From positions 1-32,517 of the forward strand of contig WOUR01000053.1 of NCBI GenBank assembly GCA_009772935.1: 32,517 nt of DNA, written 5' to 3'. Positions 15,251 to 23,686 of the stretch are shown in pieces. Positions within the stretch are counted from its first letter, which is position 1. Every line of letters starts with the position of its first letter. The DNA is from Rhodospirillaceae bacterium. Its GTDB lineage: Bacteria > Pseudomonadota > Alphaproteobacteria > Reyranellales > Reyranellaceae. The notes below the pieces were generated by a model, which did not search any database, was not told the origin of the DNA, and was given only the letters and a program-made list of their open reading frames with translations. Position numbers and translations under genes: made by a program.

Positions 15251-16243
15251 ATGCGCCAATACTGGTGGGTCAATCACAAGCAGACGTTCAATCAGGAGAT
15301 TGAGCATCAGTACCTGTGGTCGCCCAAGACCTCCAGCAACGGCGCCCGCAACCGCTTCTACGACAATATGCGCCCGGCCAATCCGGGGGACCTCGTTCTC
15401 TCCTATGCCAACCAGCTCATCCGCTATGTCGGGCGAGTTGCAGACTTCGCGTTCACTGCGCCCAAGCCGTCGGAGTTCGGCGCGACCGGCGCGTACTGGA
15501 ACAACGAAGGGTGGCTGCTGCCGGTCTTCTGGACCCGCCTCGATCCGCCGATCCGCCCCAGAGACCTGCTGTCGCTGATCGGGCCTCTGCTGCCCGAGAA
15601 ATATTCGCCGCTGCAGCCGGCGACCGGCAAGGGCAATCAGGGCGTATACCTGGCCGCCATTCCGCGGGAGATCTATGACGTCGTTAGGGCGCATACGCGC
15701 GTCGACGACTTCCGGCTCGAAACCGGCGGCGCCAACCGGCTCGCCTTCGGCACCGTCCGGGACGAACTCGACGACCGGGTCGAGGCTGCCCTCCGCGCCG
15801 ATCTCTCGCTGGACGACACGATTCGCAACGCCACGATCCAGGCACGCCGAGGTCAGGGCACGTTCCGGTCGAACGTGCAGAAGATGGAGAGAGCTTGCCG
15901 GCTCACCGGGATCACCAACCCTGCCCTTCTGATCGCCAGCCACATCAAGCCGTGGCGATCTGGCGAAACTCCGACTGAGAGGCTCGACGGCGCCAATGGG
16001 CTCCTGCTGACGCCCGATGCCGACCTCCTCTTCGATCGAGGTTTCATCTCCTTCGAGGACAGCGGCGAGGTGCGAGTGTCGCCACGCTTCGACCAGGGTG
16101 ACCTTCGTCGGCTCGGGCTCGGCGAACATGCGTGGAAGCAGCTCGGCTTTTCCGAGGCGCCTATGCCCTGGCTGGCGCAAGGCTTCTCCGACAGCCAGCG
16201 AGCGTACCTCGGTTACCATCGTTCGCAGGTCTACATTACCTGA
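15251..16243 (+). CDS. EVE/PUA-like N-domain plus HNH endonuclease
   Basis: A 330-residue protein starting MRQYWWVNHKQTFNQ. The first about 150 residues (YLWSPKTSSNGARNRFYDNM, NPGDLVLSYANQLIRYVGRV) look like an EVE/PUA-type domain, which in related proteins reads modified bases in DNA. The C-terminal HNH_2-type nuclease is clear: IASHIKPWRSG with H231, the NGLLLTP asparagine at 249 and ALLFDRGFISF-like DADLLFDRGFISF to about 268. Such fusions are candidate modification-dependent (type IV) restriction enzymes. It has no partner gene and no methylase nearby. An HNH role in repair is the alternative. Confidence 0.82.
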   Translation: MRQYWWVNHKQTFNQEIEHQYLWSPKTSSNGARNRFYDNMRPANPGDLVLSYANQLIRYVGRVADFAFTAPKPSEFGATGAYWNNEGWLLPVFWTRLDPPIRPRDLLSLIGPLLPEKYSPLQPATGKGNQGVYLAAIPREIYDVVRAHTRVDDFRLETGGANRLAFGTVRDELDDRVEAALRADLSLDDTIRNATIQARRGQGTFRSNVQKMERACRLTGITNPALLIASHIKPWRSGETPTERLDGANGLLLTPDADLLFDRGFISFEDSGEVRVSPRFDQGDLRRLGLGEHAWKQLGFSEAPMPWLAQGFSDSQRAYLGYHRSQVYIT

Positions 16244-16270
16244 CCGCGGTACAGTCGGCGCCGGCCGTGC

Positions 16271-17716
16271 TTGAATGCAGGCCACGCCAAGGAAGGGAGA
16301 GGCCGTGCCGTTCTTCAGGTCGATGCCGTTGTGAGATCGATCGCGGCGACAGGGCTTACGGCGGGGGTCATAGGGTCGATCCTCGCCGGATCGGGCAACG
16401 CGTTCGCGCAGGCCAGCAAGCAGGAATATCCGATCCCGCGGACTCCGTCGGAGGACCTGACGGCGATCGAGCGGATCTTCACGCCGCCCAAGCCGCCGCC
16501 GCTCACCGCCTTCCCGGAGCTGCGCGAACGGTGGCAGGACACGCCGGCCTTCCTGCGCGACTCGAAGGTGAGCATCGACACGCGCAGCTACTATCGCGAC
16601 GCCGTGCGCCCGCCGGGCAGCATGACCATCCAGGAGGCCTGGGCGAGCGGCGGCTCGATCTCGGCCGAGACCGGCAGGCTGTTCGACCTCGTCTCGCTCG
16701 GCGCGGTGCTCTACACGTCCTTCCCCCTCGTCGCACCGTCGCAGTACGGCAACACGGGGCTGCTGCTTCCCGACCAGCAGGGCTATGCGGTGTTCGGCCA
16801 GCTCTATGCCCAGGTGCATTTCGGGGAGGCGCACCAGCTCACGCTCGGCCGGCACCTCTACGACACGCCCTTCCTCGGCGCGCACGACAACCGCATGTCG
16901 CCCAACACCTTCTCCGGTTACAGACTGATCGGCACGCTCGAAGGCGACGCGGGCGGGCCGCGCTTGCGCTACGGTGCCGCCTACGTCGACGCGATGAAGC
17001 CGCGCGACGCGATCGCCTTCCAGTCGATGGCCAGCGCCGCCGGCGCGCCCACCTCGAATGCCGGCGTGGGTCTGCTCGGCGGCCTCGCGACCTGGGGTCC
17101 GGCCTCGATCGGCGCGATCAACTATTACAGCCAGGACCTGCTCAACATCTTCTACACCGAAGGCAAGCTCGGCCATGACTTCGGCGGCGGCTTCACGGCC
17201 CTCGCGGCCGCGCAGTTCGTCGCCCAGAACAGCACCGGCCAGACGCTGATCAACGGCGGCAACGCCTTCGCCACCAACCAGTTCGGCATGAAGGTCGATC
17301 TCGGCTACGACACCGGCATCCTCACTCTCGGATACTCCGCCACCAATCCCGGCCTCGGCATCCTGACGCCGTGGAGCGCCAATCCCTTCTACACCGATGC
17401 GCTGATCCAGGGCTTCCAGCGTGCCGGCGAGCAGGCGGTGATGGTCGGCCTGTCCCAGACGCTGAAACCGGTCGGCCTGCCGGGCATCGCGCTGGCCGCG
17501 CATTTGTTCAACGGCTGGACCAGCGCTCCCGCCGCGGGCGCGCCGCTGGTGGAGACCGAATGGGACTTCCACATCGACTGGCGCCCCGACCACAAGCCTC
17601 TCGAAGGGCTCTGGTTCCGCGTGCAGTACGGCCGCTCGACCGTATGGCAGGCCGGCACGGTCACCGACAGCGAGGAGCTGCGCGTGGTGCTGAACTACGA
17701 TCTCAAGATCTACTGA
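16271..17716 (+). CDS. OprD-like outer-membrane porin
   Basis: A 481-residue exported barrel protein. The ATG at 16271 has no clear ribosome site; a GTG at 16331 would begin directly on the signal peptide (RSIAATGLTAGVIGSILAG, cleavage near FAQA), so the start is uncertain by 60 bases. The mature part has many short strand-like segments and porin-like features (FGQLYAQVHFGEAHQLTLGRHLYDTPF, YDTGILTLGYSATNPG) and ends VVLNYDLKIY with a terminal aromatic residue. Length and layout fit OprD-type substrate-specific porins for small carboxylates. Its stop overlaps the convergent amidohydrolase gene by seven bases. Confidence 0.75.
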   Translation: MNAGHAKEGRGRAVLQVDAVVRSIAATGLTAGVIGSILAGSGNAFAQASKQEYPIPRTPSEDLTAIERIFTPPKPPPLTAFPELRERWQDTPAFLRDSKVSIDTRSYYRDAVRPPGSMTIQEAWASGGSISAETGRLFDLVSLGAVLYTSFPLVAPSQYGNTGLLLPDQQGYAVFGQLYAQVHFGEAHQLTLGRHLYDTPFLGAHDNRMSPNTFSGYRLIGTLEGDAGGPRLRYGAAYVDAMKPRDAIAFQSMASAAGAPTSNAGVGLLGGLATWGPASIGAINYYSQDLLNIFYTEGKLGHDFGGGFTALAAAQFVAQNSTGQTLINGGNAFATNQFGMKVDLGYDTGILTLGYSATNPGLGILTPWSANPFYTDALIQGFQRAGEQAVMVGLSQTLKPVGLPGIALAAHLFNGWTSAPAAGAPLVETEWDFHIDWRPDHKPLEGLWFRVQYGRSTVWQAGTVTDSEELRVVLNYDLKIY

Positions 17717-18726
17717 GGGAGCCGGAATACCCGGCACGCATTCGTCTCGTAGATCTTCTTGCGCTCCTCCTCGGTCACGTTGGCACCGTCCATGAAGCGC
17801 ACGGCTTCGGCGTCGTCCTCGTAGGGGAAGTCGGCGGCGAAGAGGATGCGGTCGACGCCCAGTTCGTCGAGAGAGAGGCGCAGCGCCGGCATCGAAGTCA
17901 CGCCCGAGGTGGTGATCACGAAGTTGTCGAGGAAGTATTCGCTGGGCAGCCGCGGCAGCTTCTCGCAGGCGCCGATCTTGACCTCCAGCCGATAGCGGTT
18001 GTCGATGCGCTGCAGCCAGAAGGGAATGCCCTCGCCCATATGGCCGAGCACGATCCTGAGCTTCGGATGGCGCGCGAAGGTGCCCGACATGATCAGGCGC
18101 ATCGCATGCAGCCCCGTCTCGGCGGCGAAGCCCCAGCCGGCGAACCACAGCGCATAGTCGAGATAGGGCGCGACCCAGGAGGCGGCGGGCTCGCGCGGGT
18201 GGAGGTAGATCGGCATGTCGTGCGCCTCGGCCGCCTCGAGGATCGGCCGGAACTTCGGTGCGTCGAGATACTCTCCCTTCGTATGGGAATTCACGATCAG
18301 GCCGTTGAGCTTGAGGTTCCCCGCGGCGCGCTCGATCTCCTTCGCGGCCGCCGCGGGATCCTGCGGCGCGATGGCCGCGAGGCCCGCGAACCGCGTCGGA
18401 TGGGCGCGCACGGCGGCGGCCAGCGCATCGTTCGAGTCTGCCGCCAGTCGCGTCGCGAGCGGTGCGTCGAACACCTGCACGCCCGGCGAGGTGAGCGAGA
18501 GGATCTGCATGTCCATGCCGATCGCGTCCATGTGCGCGATGCGGGCCGCGCCGATGTCGAGCAGCCGGTCGTCCAGCGGTTTGTTGGCCGGCGTCTGGGC
18601 GAGAATCGACTCGCCCATCTTCGCGAAACCGGGCTCGGCGTCGCTTCCCGCCAGCACTTTGCGCCATTCCGCCATGATATCGGGCGTCACGAAAGCTTCT
18701 TCGACCGCGATGCGCCGAAAAGTCAT
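17710..18726 (-). CDS. Amidohydrolase-2-family decarboxylase (dihydroxybenzoate decarboxylase-like)
   Basis: A 338-residue TIM-barrel metal enzyme. ATG 18726 (MTFRRIAVEEAF) is preferred over GTG 18732 because its AGGGAG ribosome site is at the right distance. E9 in VEEAF, H176 in YLHPREP, H229 in LGHMGE and D299 in FAADFPYE are the metal and catalytic residues expected in the ACMSD/dihydroxybenzoate-decarboxylase group; the EEAF form (alanine where resorcylate decarboxylase has histidine) is the form I associate with 2,3-dihydroxybenzoate decarboxylases. It should remove or add a carboxyl group on an aromatic acid. It is convergent with the porin, and divergent from the sulfatase by about 120 bases. 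Confidence 0.87.
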   Translation of the reverse strand: MTFRRIAVEEAFVTPDIMAEWRKVLAGSDAEPGFAKMGESILAQTPANKPLDDRLLDIGAARIAHMDAIGMDMQILSLTSPGVQVFDAPLATRLAADSNDALAAAVRAHPTRFAGLAAIAPQDPAAAAKEIERAAGNLKLNGLIVNSHTKGEYLDAPKFRPILEAAEAHDMPIYLHPREPAASWVAPYLDYALWFAGWGFAAETGLHAMRLIMSGTFARHPKLRIVLGHMGEGIPFWLQRIDNRYRLEVKIGACEKLPRLPSEYFLDNFVITTSGVTSMPALRLSLDELGVDRILFAADFPYEDDAEAVRFMDGANVTEEERKKIYETNACRVFRLPQ

Positions 18727-18850
18727 ATTCACGCTCCCTGCTCCATGAGGCGGAGCCTACGCCAGCTTGCGCGCAACGCCGAGTTCATTTCGTGTGCAAT
18801 CCATCGCCATGTCCGCGTAGCATGAGGCGCATTCACACAGGAGCAACCGG

Positions 18851-20638
18851 ATGACGAAGCCCGAAGACGACTCGTCCCTCCCATCCCGCCGCGCCGCCAT
18901 GACGTCAGGGGCAGCCCTGCTCGGGACGACGCTGCTGGCCGGCGGGATTGCGCAGGCTCAGCCTTCCTCGCCGGCCACTCCGGTCAACGCCGCGATGCCG
19001 TCGGGTTACAACATCCTCTTCGTGCTGGTCGACCAGGAACACTTCTTCCCGCGGTGGCCGTTCCCGGTGCCGGCACGCGAGGCGATCAAGAAGAAGGCCG
19101 TCACCTTCCTCAATCACCAGGCGGCCTCCTGCGTCTGCTCCTCGGCGCGCTCCGTCGTCTATACCGGCCAGCACATCCAGCACACCGGCATCGCCGACAA
19201 CCTCAACTACATCTGGCAGCGCGACCTCTCGACGAAGATCAAGACGATCGGCCACCGGCTCACCGAGCTGGGCTACCACGCCGCCTACCAGGGCAAGTGG
19301 CATCTCTCGGCGACGATGGATCTCAACGACAGGCCGGTCGACGCGCCGCTGCTCGACTATCGCAAGACCATGCAGTCCTACGGGTTCCAGGATTTCTTCG
19401 GCGTCGGCGACCTGATCGACGGCACGCTGGGCGGCTACAAGTACGACGACGGCACGCTGGCGACCGCGGTCACCTGGCTGCGCACGAAAGCCCAGACGCT
19501 GCGCGTGAAGGGCCAGCCCTGGTACCTCGCCGTCAACCTCGTGAACCCGCACGACACGATGTACTTCGACTCCGACACCGGCACCGAGAACATCCAGGGC
19601 AAACGGCATGCGCTCCCCATCGCCCGCGCGCCGGACGACGAGCTCTATCGCGCGACCTGGGACAACGTTCCCCTGCCGCCCAACCGGCACCAGCCGTTCG
19701 ACGCGCCGGGCCGGCCGAAGGCGCATCTCTACTACCAGCAATCGATCGATTTGCTGGTAGGACAATGGCCCGACCAGGACCGCCGCTGGCGCGACCTGCG
19801 CAACTACTACTTCAACGCCATCCGCGACTGCGACGCCAAGGTCGAGCGCCTGATGGCGGCGCTCGAGCACAATGGCATGGCGCGGAACACCATCGTCGTC
19901 TTCACCGCCGACCATGGCGAGCTGGGCGGCAGCCACCAGATGCGCGGCAAGGGCACCAACACCTATCGCCAGCAGAACCACCTGCCCCTGATGATCGTCC
20001 ATCCCGGCTTCGCGGGCGGCAGGGAATGCCAGGCGATCACCTCGCAGCTCGACCTCACGCCCACCCTTCTCGCGCTCACCGGCAAGGACGCCGCCGCCGT
20101 CGCGCGGGCAAGCGAGGGACTGCGCGGAAAGGACTTCTCCGCCCTGCTGCGCAACCCGGAGGCGGCCGGGCCGAAGACCGTGCGGCCTGCCTCGCTGTTC
20201 AACTTCGACATGCTGTCCTACTCGGACCCGAAATGGGCGGCGATGACGATCGACATGCGTGCGTTCCGGACCAAGCCGCCGGAGCAGCAGGAGACGTTGC
20301 TGGCGGCGCAGCCGCCGGATTTCCGCAATCGCACCGCCATCCGCAGCATCTTCGACGGCCGCTACCGCTTCTCGCGCTACTTCTCGCCCGTCGCCTTCAA
20401 CACGCCGAAGACGATGGAGGAGCTGCTCGCGAAGAACGACCTCGAAGTCTACGACCTGCAGACCGATCCCGACGAGATGGCGAACCTGGCGCTCGACCTG
20501 AAGAAGAACGGCGAGCTCATCCTGGCGCTAAACCAGGTGACGAACGAGCGCATCGCCGACGAGGTCGGCGTCGACGACGGGTCGTTCCTGCCGATCCGGG
20601 ACGGGAAGTGGAAGTTTCCGCCTCTGGATGACCGCTAG
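18851..20638 (+). CDS. Tat-exported sulfatase family protein
   Basis: A 595-residue enzyme predicted to cleave sulfate esters in the periplasm. The ATG at 18851 follows CAGGAG. The signal peptide has SRRAAM at 12-17 and a hydrophobic core ending AQAQ, consistent with Tat export. The active-site motif is SCVCSSARSVVYTG: C96 with S97, S98, A99, R100, which differs from the usual C-x-P/A-x-R at its third position. Metal ligands include D61 in VLVDQEH, where the usual second aspartate is a glutamine, and the distal FTADHGELGGSH pair. The KGTNTYRQQNHLPLMI lysine region is present. The C-terminal sulfatase part (DLEVYDLQTDPDEMANL) is complete. It faces away from the decarboxylase. Confidence 0.88.
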   Translation: MTKPEDDSSLPSRRAAMTSGAALLGTTLLAGGIAQAQPSSPATPVNAAMPSGYNILFVLVDQEHFFPRWPFPVPAREAIKKKAVTFLNHQAASCVCSSARSVVYTGQHIQHTGIADNLNYIWQRDLSTKIKTIGHRLTELGYHAAYQGKWHLSATMDLNDRPVDAPLLDYRKTMQSYGFQDFFGVGDLIDGTLGGYKYDDGTLATAVTWLRTKAQTLRVKGQPWYLAVNLVNPHDTMYFDSDTGTENIQGKRHALPIARAPDDELYRATWDNVPLPPNRHQPFDAPGRPKAHLYYQQSIDLLVGQWPDQDRRWRDLRNYYFNAIRDCDAKVERLMAALEHNGMARNTIVVFTADHGELGGSHQMRGKGTNTYRQQNHLPLMIVHPGFAGGRECQAITSQLDLTPTLLALTGKDAAAVARASEGLRGKDFSALLRNPEAAGPKTVRPASLFNFDMLSYSDPKWAAMTIDMRAFRTKPPEQQETLLAAQPPDFRNRTAIRSIFDGRYRFSRYFSPVAFNTPKTMEELLAKNDLEVYDLQTDPDEMANLALDLKKNGELILALNQVTNERIADEVGVDDGSFLPIRDGKWKFPPLDDR

Positions 20639-20676
20639 AGCGTTACGTTTCCAGGTCCGAGCGTAGCCGCCTCGCC

Positions 20677-20698
20677 GCCCCCGCATACGACCGGGGGC
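20677..20698 (+). terminator. Short GC hairpin after the sulfatase gene
   Basis: GCCCCCG at 20677-20683 pairs perfectly with CGGGGGC at 20692-20698 around an 8-base loop, about 40 bases after the sulfatase stop and 30 bases before the TetR palindrome. No T-run follows, so termination is plausible but unproven. Confidence 0.4.
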
Positions 20699-20724
20699 TT
20701 GCACCCGGAACCATTCATATCCTA

Positions 20725-20745
20725 GATTGGTAGGTATACCAACCA
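20725..20745. promoter_or_regulatory. Palindrome upstream of the TetR gene, candidate autoregulatory operator
   Basis: TTGGTA at 20727-20732 pairs with TACCAA at 20737-20742 around GGTA, with a nested GGTATACC palindrome. It sits just before the TetR start at 20757, covering the likely transcription start or -10 region, where a TetR repressor would bind its own promoter. Confidence 0.6.
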
Positions 20746-20756
20746 GGATCGCCGAC

Positions 20757-21329
20757 ATGTCGCCCGCTGAAATCGCCGTTCGAGAGCGCCTGCTGGTGGC
20801 GGCCATCGGGCTGATCCGCGATCATGGGCTTGCCGGCCTGACCCAGCCGCGCGTGGCGAAAGCCGCCGGCATCTCGCAGAGCCACCTGACCTATTACTTT
20901 CCCACGCGGCAGGCGCTGCTGGCCGCCGTGCTCGATCGCACCGCGACAGACCAGCTGGCGGGCGTGGAGCTTGCGATGCGCGGCGCGTCCAGAAGTCCCC
21001 GGAAGCTGGCCGATGCCATGGGCACCGCCTTCGAGAAGGCGGAGAACAGCCGCGTCCTCATTTCCTTCGCGCTGGCGGCCAGTCAGGACGCCGACGCGAG
21101 GGCGATCTTCGAGCGGCTGACGCGCGGCATACGGGGCGAGGTCGCCGCCGCCGCCGATCGCATCGGTATCCCCGCCGACGCCAAGACCGTGGCACTGGTC
21201 CACGCCCTCGGGGTGGGGCTGTCGGTGCTCAATCTCGCCCTTGGCGGCTCGACGCTGCGCCCCAAGGCGGCCGAGGCAATGGCCAGGCTGTTCAAGCTAC
21301 TCGCCGAGGAAGGCAAAACCCGGAACTGA
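20757..21329 (+). CDS. TetR-family transcriptional regulator
   Basis: A 190-residue regulator. The ATG at 20757 is chosen over TTG 20727, which lies inside the likely operator; AGGA lies upstream. Residues about 5-52 (EIAVRERLLVAAIGLIRDHGLAGLTQPRVAKAAGISQSHLTYYFPTRQALL) form the helix-turn-helix DNA-binding domain with the AAGISQSHLTYYFPTRQALL recognition region. The remaining helical domain (about 60-185) would bind the ligand and is not recognised. It is 12 bases from the CocE/NonD gene, so the two form one operon and the regulator probably responds to that enzyme's substrate. Confidence 0.9.
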   Translation: MSPAEIAVRERLLVAAIGLIRDHGLAGLTQPRVAKAAGISQSHLTYYFPTRQALLAAVLDRTATDQLAGVELAMRGASRSPRKLADAMGTAFEKAENSRVLISFALAASQDADARAIFERLTRGIRGEVAAAADRIGIPADAKTVALVHALGVGLSVLNLALGGSTLRPKAAEAMARLFKLLAEEGKTRN

Positions 21330-21341
21330 CGGAACAAGACC

Positions 21342-23108
21342 ATGACGACCTGGCTGGACAATCTGATTCCTCTCAAGAGCCGTCTCAACCACCTGCAGCT
21401 CGCCGGCTGGAAACCGAGCAAGGTCGCCGCGCAGAACCTGGGTTGCCGGTTGCTTGCCGATGTCATGATCCCGATGAAGGACGGAACGAAGCTGTCGGCC
21501 GACGTCTATTTGCCGCGCGAGCCGGGCCGCTATCCGGCGATCGTGCAATTCTCCGCCTACAATCGGGACCTGCATTCGATTGGCGTACCCAAGGGCACCA
21601 ACGAAATCGGGTCGCCGCCGGTCATCACCGGCCGGGGCTACGCCCAGGTCGTCGTGACGGCGCGAGGCGTCGGCCGATCCGAAGGCGAGTTGCGGCGGTG
21701 GCACGCCGAATCAGAGGTGCAGGACCATCTTGCCTGCGTCGCCTGGGCGAGCGAGCAACCTTGGTCGACCGGCGATGTCTGCCTGTTCGGCACGTCCTAC
21801 TACGGCATGAACCAGCCGACGATCGCCGCGCATCGACCGCCGGCGCTCAAGGCGTTTTTCTGCAATGAGATCTGCACGGACTTCCGCCGTCATGTCTTTC
21901 GCTATGCCGGATATCCCAACATAGAGTTCTTCGGCCTGTGGACCGGCGCCAACTTCACGGCAAAGGGCGTGAAGCTCTACGTTCCACCGGTCGCGCGTGC
22001 CCTTCTGAGCCACGTCGTCAACCGGCCGTTTCTCTGGAACCTGGTGCGTCCGCGCATCGATTCCATCATGCAGGGCTTCAAGAAGAACCGGCCCATCCCC
22101 CGCGCCCTGGAGAACCTCGTCGCCTTCTTCACCGATACCGATACGGATCCGAACAACCGGACCGACGAAGGATCCTTTCGGCGCCTGTCGCAGATCGAGG
22201 TGCCCTTCGTCGTCGTCCAGAACCGGGGCAACATCTCGCTTCACCAGTTCGGCGCCTACGATCTCTTCGAGAATGCCGCCACGCCGCCCGACCGCAAATG
22301 GCTGATCATCGGGCCGGCCGAGTACGAGTTGCCCGCCTACTCCTGGCAGCTCGAGGCGCTGGCCTTCTTCGACCATGTCGTGAAGGGCATCGACAACGGC
22401 TACGACCGGCAGCCGGCCGTGCGCTGGTGGCGGGACGGCGCGGGTGACGGGGAAGCGCCCTGGGGGACGGCGGTGGATTTCCCGCCCCCGGCCTCCCGCA
22501 AGCTTGCGCTCCATCCTGCTGCAAACGGTACCCTCGAGACTGGCCCTGTTGCCGAAGCCGAGAGCCACTGGCTGGCCGTGCCCCAGGTTCCCGGCTTGGT
22601 GCCGGGTACCGACAGTGTCATGCCTCACGTTCTGCGCTTCGCCTGGAAAGTGCCGACCGGCATGGAGCTGGTTGGACCAACCCGCCTTCGCCTTGGGCTC
22701 GCCAGCACCGAGATCGACACGCACGTCACCGTGCGCCTCGACCGCATCGATCGCGATGGCAAGCGGCACTGCCTGTCGATGGGAAATCAGCGGGCCGCGA
22801 CGCGACAGGTCATGCCGGAATACTCGACCCGCGCCGAGCAGGCCATCGATGACCGGATCAAGACCCCGCTCGTTCCGGGCGAGCCCGTCGACCTCATCGT
22901 CAACATGACTCCGACCGCCGCCGTGCTGCATGCCGGCGATACGCTGGAACTTGCCGTCGCCAGTCGACCGGCGCTTCTCGCTGTCTCGGTCGCCGACGGA
23001 TTCCTGAGCTACGAAGGCTATGGCCTGCCGCAATACATCGCGCGCAACACCCTGTTGCACGGCACCAGGACCGCGCTGGAAGTCACACTCCTCCCATCGC
23101 CCGAATGA
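21342..23108 (+). CDS. CocE/NonD-family alpha/beta hydrolase
   Basis: A 588-residue protein of the cocaine-esterase/X-Pro dipeptidyl peptidase (S15) family. It starts MTTWLDNLIPLKSR. The hydrolase fold has ADVMIPMKDGTKLSADVYLP at 39-58, TARGVGRSEG at 106-115 and the nucleophile in FGTSYYGMNQPT (S152). The expected distal catalytic residues are not obvious: where family members usually carry an acidic residue (GWxD or FSDxxLH) this reads VVQNRGNISLHQFG (292-304), and where a histidine-bearing segment is usual it reads LIIGPAEYELPAY (321-333). The C-terminal jelly-roll domain (VTVRLDRIDRDGKRHCLSMG, PGEPVDLIVNMTPTAAVL) is complete. No signal peptide is seen, so it is cytosolic. It is the second gene of the TetR operon. 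Confidence 0.85.
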   Translation: MTTWLDNLIPLKSRLNHLQLAGWKPSKVAAQNLGCRLLADVMIPMKDGTKLSADVYLPREPGRYPAIVQFSAYNRDLHSIGVPKGTNEIGSPPVITGRGYAQVVVTARGVGRSEGELRRWHAESEVQDHLACVAWASEQPWSTGDVCLFGTSYYGMNQPTIAAHRPPALKAFFCNEICTDFRRHVFRYAGYPNIEFFGLWTGANFTAKGVKLYVPPVARALLSHVVNRPFLWNLVRPRIDSIMQGFKKNRPIPRALENLVAFFTDTDTDPNNRTDEGSFRRLSQIEVPFVVVQNRGNISLHQFGAYDLFENAATPPDRKWLIIGPAEYELPAYSWQLEALAFFDHVVKGIDNGYDRQPAVRWWRDGAGDGEAPWGTAVDFPPPASRKLALHPAANGTLETGPVAEAESHWLAVPQVPGLVPGTDSVMPHVLRFAWKVPTGMELVGPTRLRLGLASTEIDTHVTVRLDRIDRDGKRHCLSMGNQRAATRQVMPEYSTRAEQAIDDRIKTPLVPGEPVDLIVNMTPTAAVLHAGDTLELAVASRPALLAVSVADGFLSYEGYGLPQYIARNTLLHGTRTALEVTLLPSPE

Positions 23109-23133
23109 GGGCGGGCCGAGAGCGCGGCGCTGG

Positions 23134-23637
23134 CTACTTTCTTTCGAAAGTACCGGTCAGCGCGGCCTTGGCCAGCGTGTTGAAATGCAGCTGGAAGCCG
23201 ACGATCGCGGCCGAGGTGTCGGCGTTCACCGGAAGCGTCTCCTCCTTCACCGCGAACACGGTGAACACATAGCGGTGCGGGCCGTGGCCCGGCGGCGGGC
23301 ACGGGCCGCCATAGCCCGGCGCGCCGAAGTCCGTGCGGGTCTGCAGCGCGCCCTTGGGCAGAAGACCGGCCTTCGGGTTGCCGGCGTCGAGCGCCAGCTC
23401 CGTCGTGCCGGCGGGAATGTTGACCACCACCCAGTGCCAGAAGCCCGAGCCGGTCGGCGCATCGGGATCGAAACAATGGACCGCGAAGCTCTTCGTGCCT
23501 TCGGGCGCGCCGGACCAGCGCAGGTGCGGCGACTTGTTGCCGCCGCCGCAGCCGAAGCCGTACTCGGCCGAGAGGATGTGCTCCATGCCGAGGGCGGCGC
23601 CTTCCTTGAAGCTGTCGCTGGTCACGGTGAAGGACAT
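23134..23637 (-). CDS. PEBP-family protein (YbhB/YbcL-like)
   Basis: A 167-residue member of the phosphatidylethanolamine-binding/Raf-kinase-inhibitor-like family. The signature stretches are GGGNKSPHLRWSGAPEGTKSF (32-52), FDPDAPTGSGFWHWVVVNIP (56-75), and the downstream GPCPPPGHGPHRYVFTVFAV with the GHGPHRY motif. Bacterial members are small soluble proteins of unclear role; no signal peptide is visible. It is the downstream gene after the Bug gene on this strand, separated from it by two strong hairpins, and convergent with the CocE gene. Confidence 0.92.
   Translation of the reverse strand: MSFTVTSDSFKEGAALGMEHILSAEYGFGCGGGNKSPHLRWSGAPEGTKSFAVHCFDPDAPTGSGFWHWVVVNIPAGTTELALDAGNPKAGLLPKGALQTRTDFGAPGYGGPCPPPGHGPHRYVFTVFAVKEETLPVNADTSAAIVGFQLHFNTLAKAALTGTFERK
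23135..23152. terminator. Small palindromic hairpin at the convergent CocE/PEBP junction
   Basis: TACTTTC at 23135-23141 pairs with GAAAGTA at 23146-23152 around TTTC. It overlaps the PEBP stop codon and lies about 27 bases after the CocE stop, so it could end either transcript. Short stem, low confidence. Confidence 0.3.
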
Positions 23638-23686
23638 GGTTGCGATTTCCCTACGTTGAATCGTTGCAGCACCGGGCGTCGCTCCC

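Noticed and set aside
16304..16333. A nine-codon open frame (VPFFRSMPL) overlapping a GTG start of the porin, like a leader peptide
   Set aside because: Too short to judge; could arise by chance in GC-rich DNA.
15236..18667. A 1143-residue open frame on the minus strand
   Set aside because: It runs antisense through the HNH, porin and amidohydrolase genes, contains low-complexity Arg/Gly-rich translation, and is an artefact of high GC content and few stop codons.
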